Origin: JAHEKB01 sp049115575
GTDB taxonomy: Bacteria; Bacteroidota; Bacteroidia; NS11-12g; UBA9320
DNA length: 64,000 nt
Direction: 5' to 3'
NCBI GenBank assembly: GCA_049115575.1
Contig: JAGDZU010000002.1
Location: 124,001-188,000 of the forward strand
Shown: piece after piece, positions 17,194 through 25,452 of the stretch
How the letters are laid out: every line of letters begins with the position of its first letter
Position numbering within the stretch: the stretch's first letter is position 1
Program-made: the position numbers and the translations under genes
Notes under the pieces: generated by a model
Seen by the model: the letters and a program-made list of their open reading frames with translations, nothing else
Databases searched by the model: none
Told to the model about the DNA's origin: nothing

Positions 17194-17738
17194 ATGAGAT
17201 TTTCAGGCCGATTGATGTTTTTGAAGTCTTCCGCAAATTCACTTCCCAAATCTATAATATTTAAATCTAGCAAGTCCAATGCTGCCATAACTGCCAATTG
17301 ATCGGTCTCCAGCTGCTTATTGATAGTTTTCAAACTGGACTTTCTATAGACTCCAATTAATGGGTGCAACTGATTGCCTTGCCTGCAAATGGTAACTTGA
17401 GCATTTGCATTTGACAAAATCATTTTAAGCGTTGAAGTCTTAATTTCAGGGATGTCGCAACTCAAGATAATATTGACTTCATTGTTACTATGGTTCAATG
17501 CGGTAGCAATTCCACCTAAAGGACCCTTATTCTTTTGAATATCTGCAATCACTTCGAATCCTAGATTTTGATAATCTGGTGAATTTGAAACAATAGTTAT
17601 TTCTTGTGCAATAGGTTTTAAAGCGTCTATGACCCATTGTATCATTGGCTTTCCATTGTATTGTACAAGACCTTTTTCTTGACCCATTCTACTGGATTTC
17701 CCTCCTGACAATATATAGGCTCTAGTTGGCATAGTCAA
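17190..17738 (-). CDS. mobA: molybdenum cofactor guanylyltransferase
   Basis: Attaches GMP to molybdopterin. The 182-residue protein has the nucleotidyltransferase loop LSGGKSSRMGQEKGLVQYNGKPM, the KGPLGGIATAL motif and the metal-binding SCDIPEI, all diagnostic of MobA. The start is TTG 17738 overlapping the previous stop (TTGA), or ATG 17732 two codons later. It lies between TauE/SafE and the PqqB-like gene with 4-base overlaps on both sides. Presence of MobA implies at least one bis-MGD enzyme elsewhere in the genome. Confidence 0.93.
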   Translation of the reverse strand: MTMPTRAYILSGGKSSRMGQEKGLVQYNGKPMIQWVIDALKPIAQEITIVSNSPDYQNLGFEVIADIQKNKGPLGGIATALNHSNNEVNIILSCDIPEIKTSTLKMILSNANAQVTICRQGNQLHPLIGVYRKSSLKTINKQLETDQLAVMAALDLLDLNIIDLGSEFAEDFKNINRPENLI

Positions 17739-18499
17739 ATCACTAAGAGTTTAATACTTGCAATTAAGAGAACAAATGCCAGCACGTATCGCAGAATTTT
17801 ATTCTTTACTTTATTCCCGCTGCCTACATAGGCGCCGATAGCACCACCAATTAAGGCTAGAATCACGAACCAAGCAGCTCCACTTGAGAGTGTGATACCC
17901 CTGAGCATTAAGCCACTAAATCCTGCAAGAGAATTCACCCAGATAAATAAGGCAGAAATTGCTGCTGTCTGCTTAATGTCTGCCCATCCGAGTAAAAGAA
18001 GAATGGGGCTTAAAATAATTCCACCACCTATTCCAATGAGACCTGAAAAGAATCCAATAGTACCTCCTATGAGCAAGGCAAGTATTAGGTTAAAGGCGGA
18101 TTTAGCTTTACTTGTGGTAGGAACTAGCATCCGAATGATGGCAAAAATCAATAAGACGCCTAAAATCCTTTTATAGAGGATAGGGTCAACTGAGAGGTAT
18201 CCGCCAATAAAGGAGGCAGGGATTGAACTTATGGCGAATGGGTAAAAAAGCTTCCATTTGAAATAGCCTTGTTTATAGAAGTAAAAAAAAGAAATGCCGG
18301 CTACAATTAGATTTAGCAGCAATGCAGTAGGTCGCATTACCGAAGCGGGAAATGAAAAAATGGCCATCAAAGCTAAATATCCACTTGCGCCGCCGTGTCC
18401 AACGCTAGAGTACAGAAAAGCCACTATGGGCAGAAGAAGCATAAATGAGATCATTGAATAATCCACAGTAAATGCTTTCAGAGTAAGTTCAAGTATCAT
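17735..18499 (-). CDS. TauE/SafE family sulfite/organosulfonate exporter-like permease
   Basis: A 254-residue integral membrane protein with about eight spans and two internal repeats (LLPIVAFLYSSVGHGGASGYLA near the start; GGTIGFFSGLIGIGGGIILSPILLLLG in the second half), as in TauE/SafE (DUF81). The G-rich IGIGGGIILSPILL motif is typical. The transported anion is not known; being sandwiched between moeA and mobA suggests molybdate or sulfur anion movement linked to molybdoenzymes, which is inference. Confidence 0.88.
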   Translation of the reverse strand: MILELTLKAFTVDYSMISFMLLLPIVAFLYSSVGHGGASGYLALMAIFSFPASVMRPTALLLNLIVAGISFFYFYKQGYFKWKLFYPFAISSIPASFIGGYLSVDPILYKRILGVLLIFAIIRMLVPTTSKAKSAFNLILALLIGGTIGFFSGLIGIGGGIILSPILLLLGWADIKQTAAISALFIWVNSLAGFSGLMLRGITLSSGAAWFVILALIGGAIGAYVGSGNKVKNKILRYVLAFVLLIASIKLLVI

Positions 18500-19687
18500 T
18501 TATATTAGAATCACATCTACGAGCTCTCCTGCTTTGTATGGGGTTGCTCTTGCTTGTAAGTAAATCAAGGCATTTGAGTATGCAAAACTTTGAAGCATAG
18601 AAGAGGCTTGCCCACCTAAAGGCGATATAGTGCCATCTTGTATTTTCCCTTTGAAAAATATGGAACGATCTCCCTTTACCATTACATCTTTGCTCAACGG
18701 AAGTTTAATAGTAAGGTTGTCAGCTTGATTAAACCCAGATCTCATATTGAGATGGGGAATTATGTATGCATACAGGCAGGTAAGAGCGGATGCAGGATTG
18801 CCAGGCAATCCAAAGACAGATTTGTTTTCTTTGGTGCCAAAAAATAGCGGCTTGCCAGGTTTTTGTCTCACTTTGTAGAAGCATTGTTCTACTTGGAGTT
18901 TTCCAAATGCAGCCTCTAGGTGGTCGTGATCTCCTACCGATATTCCACCAGAAGTAATAACAACATCGGAGTTTTCTATGGCCGAAGTCAGGGCAATGAT
19001 GGTATCTTCAAGAGTATCCTTACAAAATGAAATAGAAACATCGGTATAAGATGCATTAAGCAAGGCAGATTTTAGAGTTGAGGAATTTGATTCAAATATT
19101 TGTGCCTCTTTTAATTCACCTCCCCTTTGTACCAATTCATTTCCGCTAATTAGAAGACTAATTTTTGGTTTGCGGTGAACTTCAATCTCATCCAATCCAA
19201 GCGATTCCAACAAACCTATAGCGGCAGGATTTAATACTGTTCCCTTTATAAGAGCTTTATCTCCTTTAGCTAATTGCTCTCCAATAGGTCTAATGTTTAG
19301 CTCAGGTCTTATTTCTTTATTCTCACTCAATCTTATGTTGTAAGGAGGATGAACGCCTTCCGCTTCCACCCATTCTTGCATGATTACTGCGTTGGCTGTA
19401 TCTGGAACCTGTGCTCCTGTGAATATTCTTACGGCCTCACCACGCATTAAATTATAGCTAGCTTTTTGGCCAGCTGCAACTTCTCCTTTACATATATATT
19501 CATAATCTTCATTTAAGCTAACAGCATATCCATCCATAGCAGATTGCCTAAAAGATGGCAGAGAAAATGGACTGATGATGTCTTGAGCCAAAGCATATCC
19601 CAATGCATGTTCGGGACTCACTTTAATAGTCTCCATAACTCCATATTTATCTAGAACTTGATTCTTTGCTTCTTCAACGGAAACCAT
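18500..19687 (-). CDS. moeA: molybdopterin molybdotransferase
   Basis: Inserts molybdenum into adenylated molybdopterin. I prefer ATG 19687 (VSVEEAKNQVLDKYG, 395 residues); a frame to 19732 adds 15 atypical residues. Signatures: RQSAMDGYAV near the N-terminus, SGNELV, the MPT-binding TSGGISVGDHDH, PGKPLFFG and GLPGNPASALTCLY, followed by the small C-terminal beta domain. It leads the minus-strand moeA, TauE, mobA, PqqB-like cluster with 0 to 4-base spacing. moaA, moaC and moaE are not in the window. Confidence 0.94.
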   Translation of the reverse strand: MVSVEEAKNQVLDKYGVMETIKVSPEHALGYALAQDIISPFSLPSFRQSAMDGYAVSLNEDYEYICKGEVAAGQKASYNLMRGEAVRIFTGAQVPDTANAVIMQEWVEAEGVHPPYNIRLSENKEIRPELNIRPIGEQLAKGDKALIKGTVLNPAAIGLLESLGLDEIEVHRKPKISLLISGNELVQRGGELKEAQIFESNSSTLKSALLNASYTDVSISFCKDTLEDTIIALTSAIENSDVVITSGGISVGDHDHLEAAFGKLQVEQCFYKVRQKPGKPLFFGTKENKSVFGLPGNPASALTCLYAYIIPHLNMRSGFNQADNLTIKLPLSKDVMVKGDRSIFFKGKIQDGTISPLGGQASSMLQSFAYSNALIYLQARATPYKAGELVDVILI

Positions 19688-19747
19688 CCTCCAAAGTTCT
19701 TTAAAATGTTTGATTTTGAATCTATGAAGCATTTAAATCAATGCATT

Positions 19748-19755
19748 TATCTTTG
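19748..19755 (+). promoter_or_regulatory. -7 element of the sensor kinase operon
   Basis: TATCTTTG, an exact TAnnTTTG match, ends 14 bases before the kinase ATG. No clear -33 TTTG is found at the expected distance, which may mean the promoter needs an activator. Confidence 0.45.
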
Positions 19756-19769
19756 GAACAATATAGCAG

Positions 19770-21332
19770 ATGCCACAATCTAAAGACGATAGCCTTCTCT
19801 ATAAATCATTGTTCGAAACTTCAATCGACGGTATAGTAATTATAAATGACAAGGGGATAATGCAAGATGCCAACGAAGCGGTATTGGCCCTCATGGGCTA
19901 TAATAAAGAAGAATTAGTGGGTCAGAATGTGGCTATGCTTATGGGGGCACCTCATAGAGAAAAGCACGATGGCTATATAGACAGATACAATAAAACCAGA
20001 GAAGCCAAGATTATTGGCATTGGGAGAGAAGTGGATGCCATGAGAAAGGACGGCACAATATTTCCTATAAGATTAGCTGTTAGTGAGTTCACAAGGGAAG
20101 GAGCCACTTATTTTACAGGAATAATTCACGATATGTCTGAAGAACATGAAGTAAAAGCAAAGCTGAATGAGTACACCCAAAAACTAGAGCATAAGGTCAA
20201 GAAGAGAACAGCGAGATTAGAGAAAGAGGTAAAACTCAAAATTCAAGCGCAAAAAGAGCTTTTAGAGAGCCAAAAATTATACGAGGCCATAGCAGAAAAT
20301 TTTCCCAACGGCACTATAGGAGTACTCGACAGAGACTTTAATGTCCTTTTAATGAAAGGAACTGAATTAGAAGGAGGGGAGTTTGATTCAGATAGGTTAA
20401 ATGGTGAAAACTACATTAATCTACTTCCAGAAGACCTGAGGGATGATGTTAAGGCCTTATTAAAGGAAGTACTTAATGGAGAGCATCGTGTTTTTGAAAT
20501 TAAAGTAGGTGATAAAGTTTTCTTAGGCAGATCCGTTCCTTTGGCAAATGAAGAAGGAGTTATTGATAAAATATTGCAGGTAGATTTAAATATTACTACT
20601 GAAAAACAAGCTGAAGAGGAGATATACAACGCTCTCATTAAAGAAAAAGAACTCAATGATTTGAAGTCAAAATTTGTTTCTATGGCTTCACATGAATTTA
20701 GAACTCCACTGAGTAGCATTCAGAGTTCTGCAACCTTAATTAAGAGGTATGCAGGGCAAAATGAACAAAACAAAAGGGAAAAACATATAGGTAAAATCAC
20801 CAGCAATGTTAAAAACCTCAATCTCATATTGAATGATTTTTTGTCATTGGAAAAAATCGAAGGTGGATTAATCAAGAACAAGCCGCAACTCTTCGACCTC
20901 AAAGAGTTTGTAAATGAGATACTAGAAGAAACAAGTCCTCTTAAAAAGGAAAATCAGAAAATAAAACTGGAATTGAATCACAAGACAAAGCAGGTACTTT
21001 TAGATCCTTTTCTTTTGAGAAATGTGCTCAATAACCTATTGTCAAATGCATTTAAATACTCCAATGACAATGGAACCATTACGGTTAAAACAGATGAAAA
21101 GGATGATTTGCAGATTAGCATAATTGATCAGGGAATTGGAATATCTGAACAAGATCAGGTTCAGTTGTTTGGCCGTTTCTATAGAGCGAGCAATGCAACC
21201 AATATTCAAGGCACTGGTCTTGGATTAAATATAGTAAAGAGGTATATTCAAATAATGAAAGGGGAAGTCTCGTTTCAAAGTGTTCTTCATGAAGGAAGTA
21301 CATTTGTTATAAGCTTTAATGAATATGAGTAG
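19770..21332 (+). CDS. FixL-like PAS sensor histidine kinase (predicted heme oxygen sensor)
   Basis: Soluble 520-residue kinase without membrane spans. PAS domain 1 (about 8-125) resembles the FixL heme domain: H66 in KHDGYIDRY aligns with the proximal heme histidine (H200 of Bradyrhizobium FixL), R72 with R206, and IIGIGR puts R86 at R220, followed by RKDGTIFPIRLAVSEF and YFTGIIHDM. A coiled coil (125-170) leads to a second PAS-like domain (170-278), HisKA with H308 in SHEFRTPL, then the ATPase domain (NVLNNLLSNAFKYS, DQGIG, LFGRFYRA, GTGLGLNIVKRY). It overlaps the regulator gene by 14 bases. Heme binding is inferred from motif similarity. Confidence 0.88.
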   Translation: MPQSKDDSLLYKSLFETSIDGIVIINDKGIMQDANEAVLALMGYNKEELVGQNVAMLMGAPHREKHDGYIDRYNKTREAKIIGIGREVDAMRKDGTIFPIRLAVSEFTREGATYFTGIIHDMSEEHEVKAKLNEYTQKLEHKVKKRTARLEKEVKLKIQAQKELLESQKLYEAIAENFPNGTIGVLDRDFNVLLMKGTELEGGEFDSDRLNGENYINLLPEDLRDDVKALLKEVLNGEHRVFEIKVGDKVFLGRSVPLANEEGVIDKILQVDLNITTEKQAEEEIYNALIKEKELNDLKSKFVSMASHEFRTPLSSIQSSATLIKRYAGQNEQNKREKHIGKITSNVKNLNLILNDFLSLEKIEGGLIKNKPQLFDLKEFVNEILEETSPLKKENQKIKLELNHKTKQVLLDPFLLRNVLNNLLSNAFKYSNDNGTITVKTDEKDDLQISIIDQGIGISEQDQVQLFGRFYRASNATNIQGTGLGLNIVKRYIQIMKGEVSFQSVLHEGSTFVISFNEYE

Positions 21333-22338
21333 AATTCTTGTAATAGAAGACAATCAAGACATCAGAGAAAACATTTGCGAAATCCTAGAATTAACAGGGT
21401 ATGAAACAATTGGAGCTGAGAATGGTAAAGAAGGTGTGAAACAGGCACTTGAACACCATCCAGACCTCATTTTATGCGATATAATGATGCCGGAACTTGA
21501 CGGCTATGGTGTACTGCATATTCTTTCCAAAAGAGACGACACTTTGGCCATTCCGTTTATATTCCTAACAGCCAAAGCTGAAATGTCAGATGTTAGAAGA
21601 GGCATGAATTTGGGAGCCGATGATTACATCACCAAGCCTTTTGACGAGTCTGATTTGCTAACAACCATTGAGAATAGACTCAGAAAACACCAGATGGTGG
21701 AAGATCATAAAGTTTTTGATGGAGGATCTTTTGAGCTCATTTTTAAAAACAAGATGATTAAGAAGTATGGAGTGAAGGATATCATTTTCAGAGATGGAGA
21801 TACAGCCTTAAACATCTTTTATCTTCACTCAGGAAAAGTTAAAGTCACCAAAATGAACAATGACGGTAAAGAAGCAGTCATTGATTTGTGTAAGCCGGGA
21901 GACTTTTTTGGGTATTGGTCTGTATTAGAACAAATAGACCACACCAATTCTGCTGAGTGCTTAGAAGAATCTGAGATTTGGTTAATACCTGGAGCAGATT
22001 TCAGGGAATTGATTACAGACAGTTCTGCAGTGTCTTCTAAGTTTCTGAAACTAATGACAAATAATTTGCTCATTAAGGAGCATCGCATACTCGATCTCGC
22101 TTATGAATCGGTTAGGAAAAGAATAGCAACGGCACTGGTTGACTTAAAAAATAAGTACAGCAAAGAGGAGCCTTTCAAAATGAAAGTCTCACGAGAAACC
22201 ATAGCCTCCATGGCGGGAACTTCTATAGAAACAGCCATTAGAATGTTATCTGAATTCAAGTCAGATGGCTTGATAGAAGTGAACGGTTCTGAGATATGTA
22301 TCAAGGAGGTTGAGAAGCTTTCAAGCCTTCCTTATTAG
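21319..22338 (+). CDS. response regulator fused to CRP/FNR-type transcription factor
   Basis: A 339-residue fusion. Receiver domain 1-122: D54 in LILCDIMMPELDG, T84, K106 in TKPF. Cyclic-nucleotide-binding fold about 135-235, but without the Arg/Ser phosphate cassette of cAMP binders. CRP helix-turn-helix 265-325, with SIETAIRML as recognition helix keeping the Glu and Arg (E304, R308) that read TGA half-sites in CRP and FNR. No FNR-type cysteine cluster exists, so control is probably by phosphorylation from the upstream kinase. Starts: ATG 21319 or 21325, inside the kinase gene end. Confidence 0.9.
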   Translation: MNMSRILVIEDNQDIRENICEILELTGYETIGAENGKEGVKQALEHHPDLILCDIMMPELDGYGVLHILSKRDDTLAIPFIFLTAKAEMSDVRRGMNLGADDYITKPFDESDLLTTIENRLRKHQMVEDHKVFDGGSFELIFKNKMIKKYGVKDIIFRDGDTALNIFYLHSGKVKVTKMNNDGKEAVIDLCKPGDFFGYWSVLEQIDHTNSAECLEESEIWLIPGADFRELITDSSAVSSKFLKLMTNNLLIKEHRILDLAYESVRKRIATALVDLKNKYSKEEPFKMKVSRETIASMAGTSIETAIRMLSEFKSDGLIEVNGSEICIKEVEKLSSLPY

Positions 22339-22353
22339 GCATTATGAGCAGAA

Positions 22354-22378
22354 TCATGCCTTCAACTGATAGGCATGA
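22354..22378. repeat. perfect 8-bp inverted repeat with 9-base spacer
   Basis: TCATGCCT and AGGCATGA flank a 9-base spacer, between the REC-CRP gene and the rhodanese gene. There is no T-run, so it is not a typical terminator; an operator or a mRNA hairpin is possible. Confidence 0.5.
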
Positions 22379-22419
22379 GCAAGAATTAATATTTGACCGA
22401 GTTCTTTCGTGGGCTTAAA

Positions 22420-22737
22420 ATGGTCAATACTATAGCAAACAAAGCGGAATTGACAGAAATACTGAGTTCAGAGGGAAGCGTGTTGATTGATCTGAGGTCT
22501 AAAAAAGAATTTCTAAAAGGTCATGTTCCATACGCCATACACCTAGATATATTAAAGGTAAATGTAGAAGAGTATTTCGAAGGTCGGGATAAGTCTTTAC
22601 CTGTTTTAGTCTATTGTGAAAATGGCACAAGAAGTAGGAGCATGGTTCGATTGCTTGAAAGTATGGGCTTTAATCATTTGTTTTATTTAGCCAACGGAAT
22701 TCACAAATGGGATGGAGAATTGGATTACTCGCGCTAG
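22420..22737 (+). CDS. single-domain rhodanese
   Basis: A 105-residue cytosolic rhodanese from ATG 22420 (VNTIANKAELTEILSS); a TTG at 22393 would add nine residues. The domain runs the full length: VLIDLRSKKEFLKGHVPYAIHL at the N-terminal CH2A motif, then the active-site loop VYCENGTRS with the persulfide-forming cysteine, and GFNHLFYLANGIHKW at the end. It may transfer sulfane sulfur or serve in redox stress. It is the first gene after the oxygen-sensing pair and overlaps the next gene by 31 bases. Confidence 0.88.
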   Translation: MVNTIANKAELTEILSSEGSVLIDLRSKKEFLKGHVPYAIHLDILKVNVEEYFEGRDKSLPVLVYCENGTRSRSMVRLLESMGFNHLFYLANGIHKWDGELDYSR

Positions 22738-23003
22738 TTATAATAGGGTATTTGGAGTTGCTTGCAAGACCAAGCGTATCATTTGAAATAGATCCACCAA
22801 AACTCGATTCAACAAGTCTATCAAAAGACAGTATATTTATATGTGAAGAGCACTTCTTTGAATGGTGCAAAGATTCTGCATATTGCTCGTATGATTATGA
22901 GCCTTTAAAAAGAGTAGATCTATGGTCTTATTATAAACTGCTCGAATGTGAAGAGTGTCAAGAATTCTTCATAGAGAATTTGGAGAATTTTCAATCAGAG
23001 TAA
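22707..23003 (+). CDS. small exported or membrane-anchored cysteine-containing protein, unknown
   Basis: A 98-residue protein with one N-terminal hydrophobic segment (GWRIGLLALVIIGYLELLA), then a polar domain with six cysteines: ICEEHFFEWCKDSAYC and LLECEECQEFF (CxxC). I recognise no family. The start codon lies inside the rhodanese gene, so both are probably translated from one message. The cysteine pattern could bind metal or form disulfides after export. The location beside a rhodanese and stress proteins suggests a redox role, by context only. Confidence 0.55.
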   Translation: MGWRIGLLALVIIGYLELLARPSVSFEIDPPKLDSTSLSKDSIFICEEHFFEWCKDSAYCSYDYEPLKRVDLWSYYKLLECEECQEFFIENLENFQSE

Positions 23004-23082
23004 TTTAAATCATGTTTTTGTCTGATGTAGCGCATACTTCAGGTGCGGACTTTGTTTGAACTTTGAAATCAAAGAAACCATC

Positions 23083-23877
23083 ATGAACTCATTAGTTTGT
23101 CCAACAGATTTTTCGGTTACAGCTAACAACGCTGTTCACTATGCTTCGCAATTAGCAGAATTTCTCAATACCAAGATTATTTTGGTGAATGTATTACATG
23201 TTCCCGCGGTTGATGTTTATAGTCCTGCAAATGTGATGAGTGAAATGATGGATGCACAGAGACAAGGTTCTAAAGTTCAACTTGAAGCTCTAATAGAAGA
23301 ACTACAAGATAAATATGAATGTTCTTATGAGTACAGAATTGAATTTGGATTTGCCGCTGAGGTTATATGTGAAATTGCTAATGAAAACAGAGCTCGTCTA
23401 ATTAGCATGGGTACCAATGGGAGCAGTATGGCAATCAACCGATTTTTAGGAAGCGTGAGCTATGAGACAGTGAAAAGAAGCGAAGTTCCAGTTTTGGTTG
23501 TGCCTGCAGACTGTGAATTCAAAAGATGGGATAAGATAGTAGTAGCTAATGATCAAAAAGAATCATTAAAAGATGAAATGGCAGAGCTAGGAGAGCTGAG
23601 CAAATATTTTGAGTCCGCGATGGACATAGTTACCGTGGAAAAAGACGACGACACTCCTTACGAAATTGAAGTAAAGAATATAAAGGGTAAAACCAAGGTT
23701 GTTGAGATTGAGTCAACTAAGGTGGCACCTTCAATCTGCAGATATGTAGATGAGAACGATATAAAATTATTAGCATTAAAGAGACATCAACGCAGTTTCC
23801 TTGAGAATCTGTTTCATAAAAGCACAATCAAACAAGTGCTGGGCAAGAGCAATATCCCAGCCCTAGTTTTCAACTAA
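23083..23877 (+). CDS. universal stress protein, tandem Usp domains
   Basis: About 264 residues from ATG 23083 (NSLVCPTDFSVTANNAVHYA); a TTG at 23056 is also in frame. The first Usp domain (1-140) is complete, with PTDFS at the start and the ATP-binding GTNGSSMAINRFLGSVSYETVKRSEVPVLVVP. The second half (145-264) is a degenerate Usp domain lacking the glycine motif. Proteins of this type bind ATP and support survival under stress or low oxygen. It begins a run of four closely spaced genes. Confidence 0.88.
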   Translation: MNSLVCPTDFSVTANNAVHYASQLAEFLNTKIILVNVLHVPAVDVYSPANVMSEMMDAQRQGSKVQLEALIEELQDKYECSYEYRIEFGFAAEVICEIANENRARLISMGTNGSSMAINRFLGSVSYETVKRSEVPVLVVPADCEFKRWDKIVVANDQKESLKDEMAELGELSKYFESAMDIVTVEKDDDTPYEIEVKNIKGKTKVVEIESTKVAPSICRYVDENDIKLLALKRHQRSFLENLFHKSTIKQVLGKSNIPALVFN

Positions 23878-23884
23878 TATAATT

Positions 23885-24271
23885 ATGGATAACACACAGA
23901 AGTATTTAAGCGAATTACACAAAGAACATGTTCAATGGACTAAGAAATTGAACTTTGCAAAAGACGAAATTAAGACCTTTCAGAATAGGCTATCTGAGAT
24001 TGTTATGGCAAATACTAAAACAGAAGTATTAGCAAGCTTAGAACATTTTCAGAATCAGTTTATAAGACAAAATGAAGTCATTGATGAAATCCTTCATATT
24101 ATTCATCTAGAGGAAGATAAGATAGTGGCTAACGCCAAGCAGAATAATGTAGCTACAGATCATCGCAAAGCTGCTGAAAATGAAGACTTGGTAGATCAAA
24201 TGGTCTCATTTGAAAAAATATTTGCAGAGCTGAAAGAGGAATTCAAGAAATATTTGAGCAACGTACTATAA
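23885..24271 (+). CDS. coiled-coil protein of the stress operon, unknown
   Basis: A 128-residue soluble, mostly alpha-helical protein with heptad-like repeats (EHVQWTKKLNFAKDEIKTFQNRLSEIV and LEHFQNQFIRQNEVIDEILHIIHLEEDKIV). It has no signal peptide and no cysteines. I recognise no named family; proteins of this kind next to Usp genes occur in Bacteroidota as far as I recall. It starts 7 bases after the Usp stop and is 10 bases from the next gene, so they share a transcript. Confidence 0.7.
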   Translation: MDNTQKYLSELHKEHVQWTKKLNFAKDEIKTFQNRLSEIVMANTKTEVLASLEHFQNQFIRQNEVIDEILHIIHLEEDKIVANAKQNNVATDHRKAAENEDLVDQMVSFEKIFAELKEEFKKYLSNVL

Positions 24272-24281
24272 AAAGAGAGCC

Positions 24282-24653
24282 ATGAAAATTGATATTGATA
24301 TTTCAACAACAACGCAAGACCTCAAGACTCCATTTATGGATTCATTTGATGGTATAAAAATTGAGTTTTTTAAACATTCCCATGAGCACGAACAAGGATC
24401 TCCAAAAAAAGATATGGTTCAAGGGAATGTTCAATTGAATGAACTCAATCCTAAATTAACAGAGCAACATTTTTCAATAGATGAGAATATGACTGTTAAT
24501 CAGGTAGAAGATATATTTGAAGAAAGGCTAGGTTTACACATTCAGGTTTTTAGAAAAATGAACCTTAGCTGGATAGAAACCACCGCCACAGATAGTTACA
24601 CTTTGAAAGAGCAAGTGCAATTATCAAGAGAAAGCCGCGGATTAAGTAACTGA
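24282..24653 (+). CDS. small conserved-type protein of the stress operon, unknown
   Basis: A 123-residue soluble protein of mixed alpha/beta composition. The centre has a histidine-rich stretch (FFKHSHEHEQGSPKKD), and the C-terminal part reads FEERLGLHIQVFRKMNLSWIETTATDSYTLKEQV, which could form a small domain. No signal peptide, membrane span or catalytic motif is visible and I cannot name a family. A Shine-Dalgarno-like GAGAGCC precedes the ATG. It sits between the coiled-coil gene and the second Usp gene, two bases from the latter. Confidence 0.65.
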   Translation: MKIDIDISTTTQDLKTPFMDSFDGIKIEFFKHSHEHEQGSPKKDMVQGNVQLNELNPKLTEQHFSIDENMTVNQVEDIFEERLGLHIQVFRKMNLSWIETTATDSYTLKEQVQLSRESRGLSN

Positions 24654-24654
24654 C

Positions 24655-25446
24655 ATGTTTAGAGTCCTACTTCCAACCGATTTTTCCAAGAACTCTTTTA
24701 GAGCCATCTCTTATGTGTTTAAACATTTTAAGCATGAACGGATTAAACTAATGTTGATTCATACCATTAAGGCACCTCATTCGGCAGCAGGAGTGTTAAT
24801 TAGAATTGATGACCTAATGAGGCAAGATGCTGAAAGGGACATGGCCAATTTGGCGCAAGAGATAAAGGACAAATATGACGTGACCGTGGATAGCATAATT
24901 AAGATTGGTCATTTGAATGATTGGCTAAAGCAATATGCAGATAGCCATAAAATTGACCTAGTGTGCATGGGAACAAAAGGTGAGAGTGACATTGGGAATA
25001 AGCTATTGGGTTCGGTTACTGATTCTGTGATTAGAGCTTGTGAAGTTCCAGTTCTGGCCATTCCCCCTAAAGATGATTTGCCCCCTGTTCATCAGGTGGC
25101 AATTGCAACGGTATCAGACAAGATTCCAGATGAGAATTACGTCAAACGTTTTATGGCTACTCTTAAGCTGGAAAATCCTCGCGTTAATGTGATTAGGGTG
25201 GTGAGGAAAGAGCGAAATGACTTACCCAAAAGCATAGATATAGATCAAGTACAAGTAGGGGTTGAGCAAGTGGTTAACTCTTCCATTGTACAAGGTATAT
25301 GCAAATATGCCAAGGAAGCTAATACAGACCTCATGCTCATGTATCATGTGCACAGCGGAAAAATTGCATCTTTCTTTAGCAAGAGTTCCACAGTGGGTGT
25401 TTGCGGAAAAATTGACATTCCATTATTGGTAATTCCTGTTAAATAA
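24655..25446 (+). CDS. universal stress protein, tandem Usp domains
   Basis: A 263-residue second Usp tandem. The first domain starts FRVLLPTDFSKNSFRAISY and ends with GTKGESDIGNKLLGSVTDSVIRACEVPVLAIP, which contains the GxxG-x9-GS nucleotide-binding pattern; the second domain keeps a shortened FSKSSTVGVCGKIDIPLLVIPVK. Together with 23083..23877 it brackets the two small unknown genes. Usp pairs beside cbb3 oxidase genes fit a low-oxygen survival regulon. The next gene, ccoI, begins after 72 bases with its own -7 element. Confidence 0.88.
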   Translation: MFRVLLPTDFSKNSFRAISYVFKHFKHERIKLMLIHTIKAPHSAAGVLIRIDDLMRQDAERDMANLAQEIKDKYDVTVDSIIKIGHLNDWLKQYADSHKIDLVCMGTKGESDIGNKLLGSVTDSVIRACEVPVLAIPPKDDLPPVHQVAIATVSDKIPDENYVKRFMATLKLENPRVNVIRVVRKERNDLPKSIDIDQVQVGVEQVVNSSIVQGICKYAKEANTDLMLMYHVHSGKIASFFSKSSTVGVCGKIDIPLLVIPVK

Positions 25447-25452
25447 TCAGTT

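Noticed and set aside
21319..22338. REC-CRP protein as an FNR-type iron-sulfur oxygen sensor or cAMP receptor
   Set aside because: No N-terminal cysteine cluster is present (scattered cysteines only), and the phosphate-binding cassette residues for cAMP are missing.
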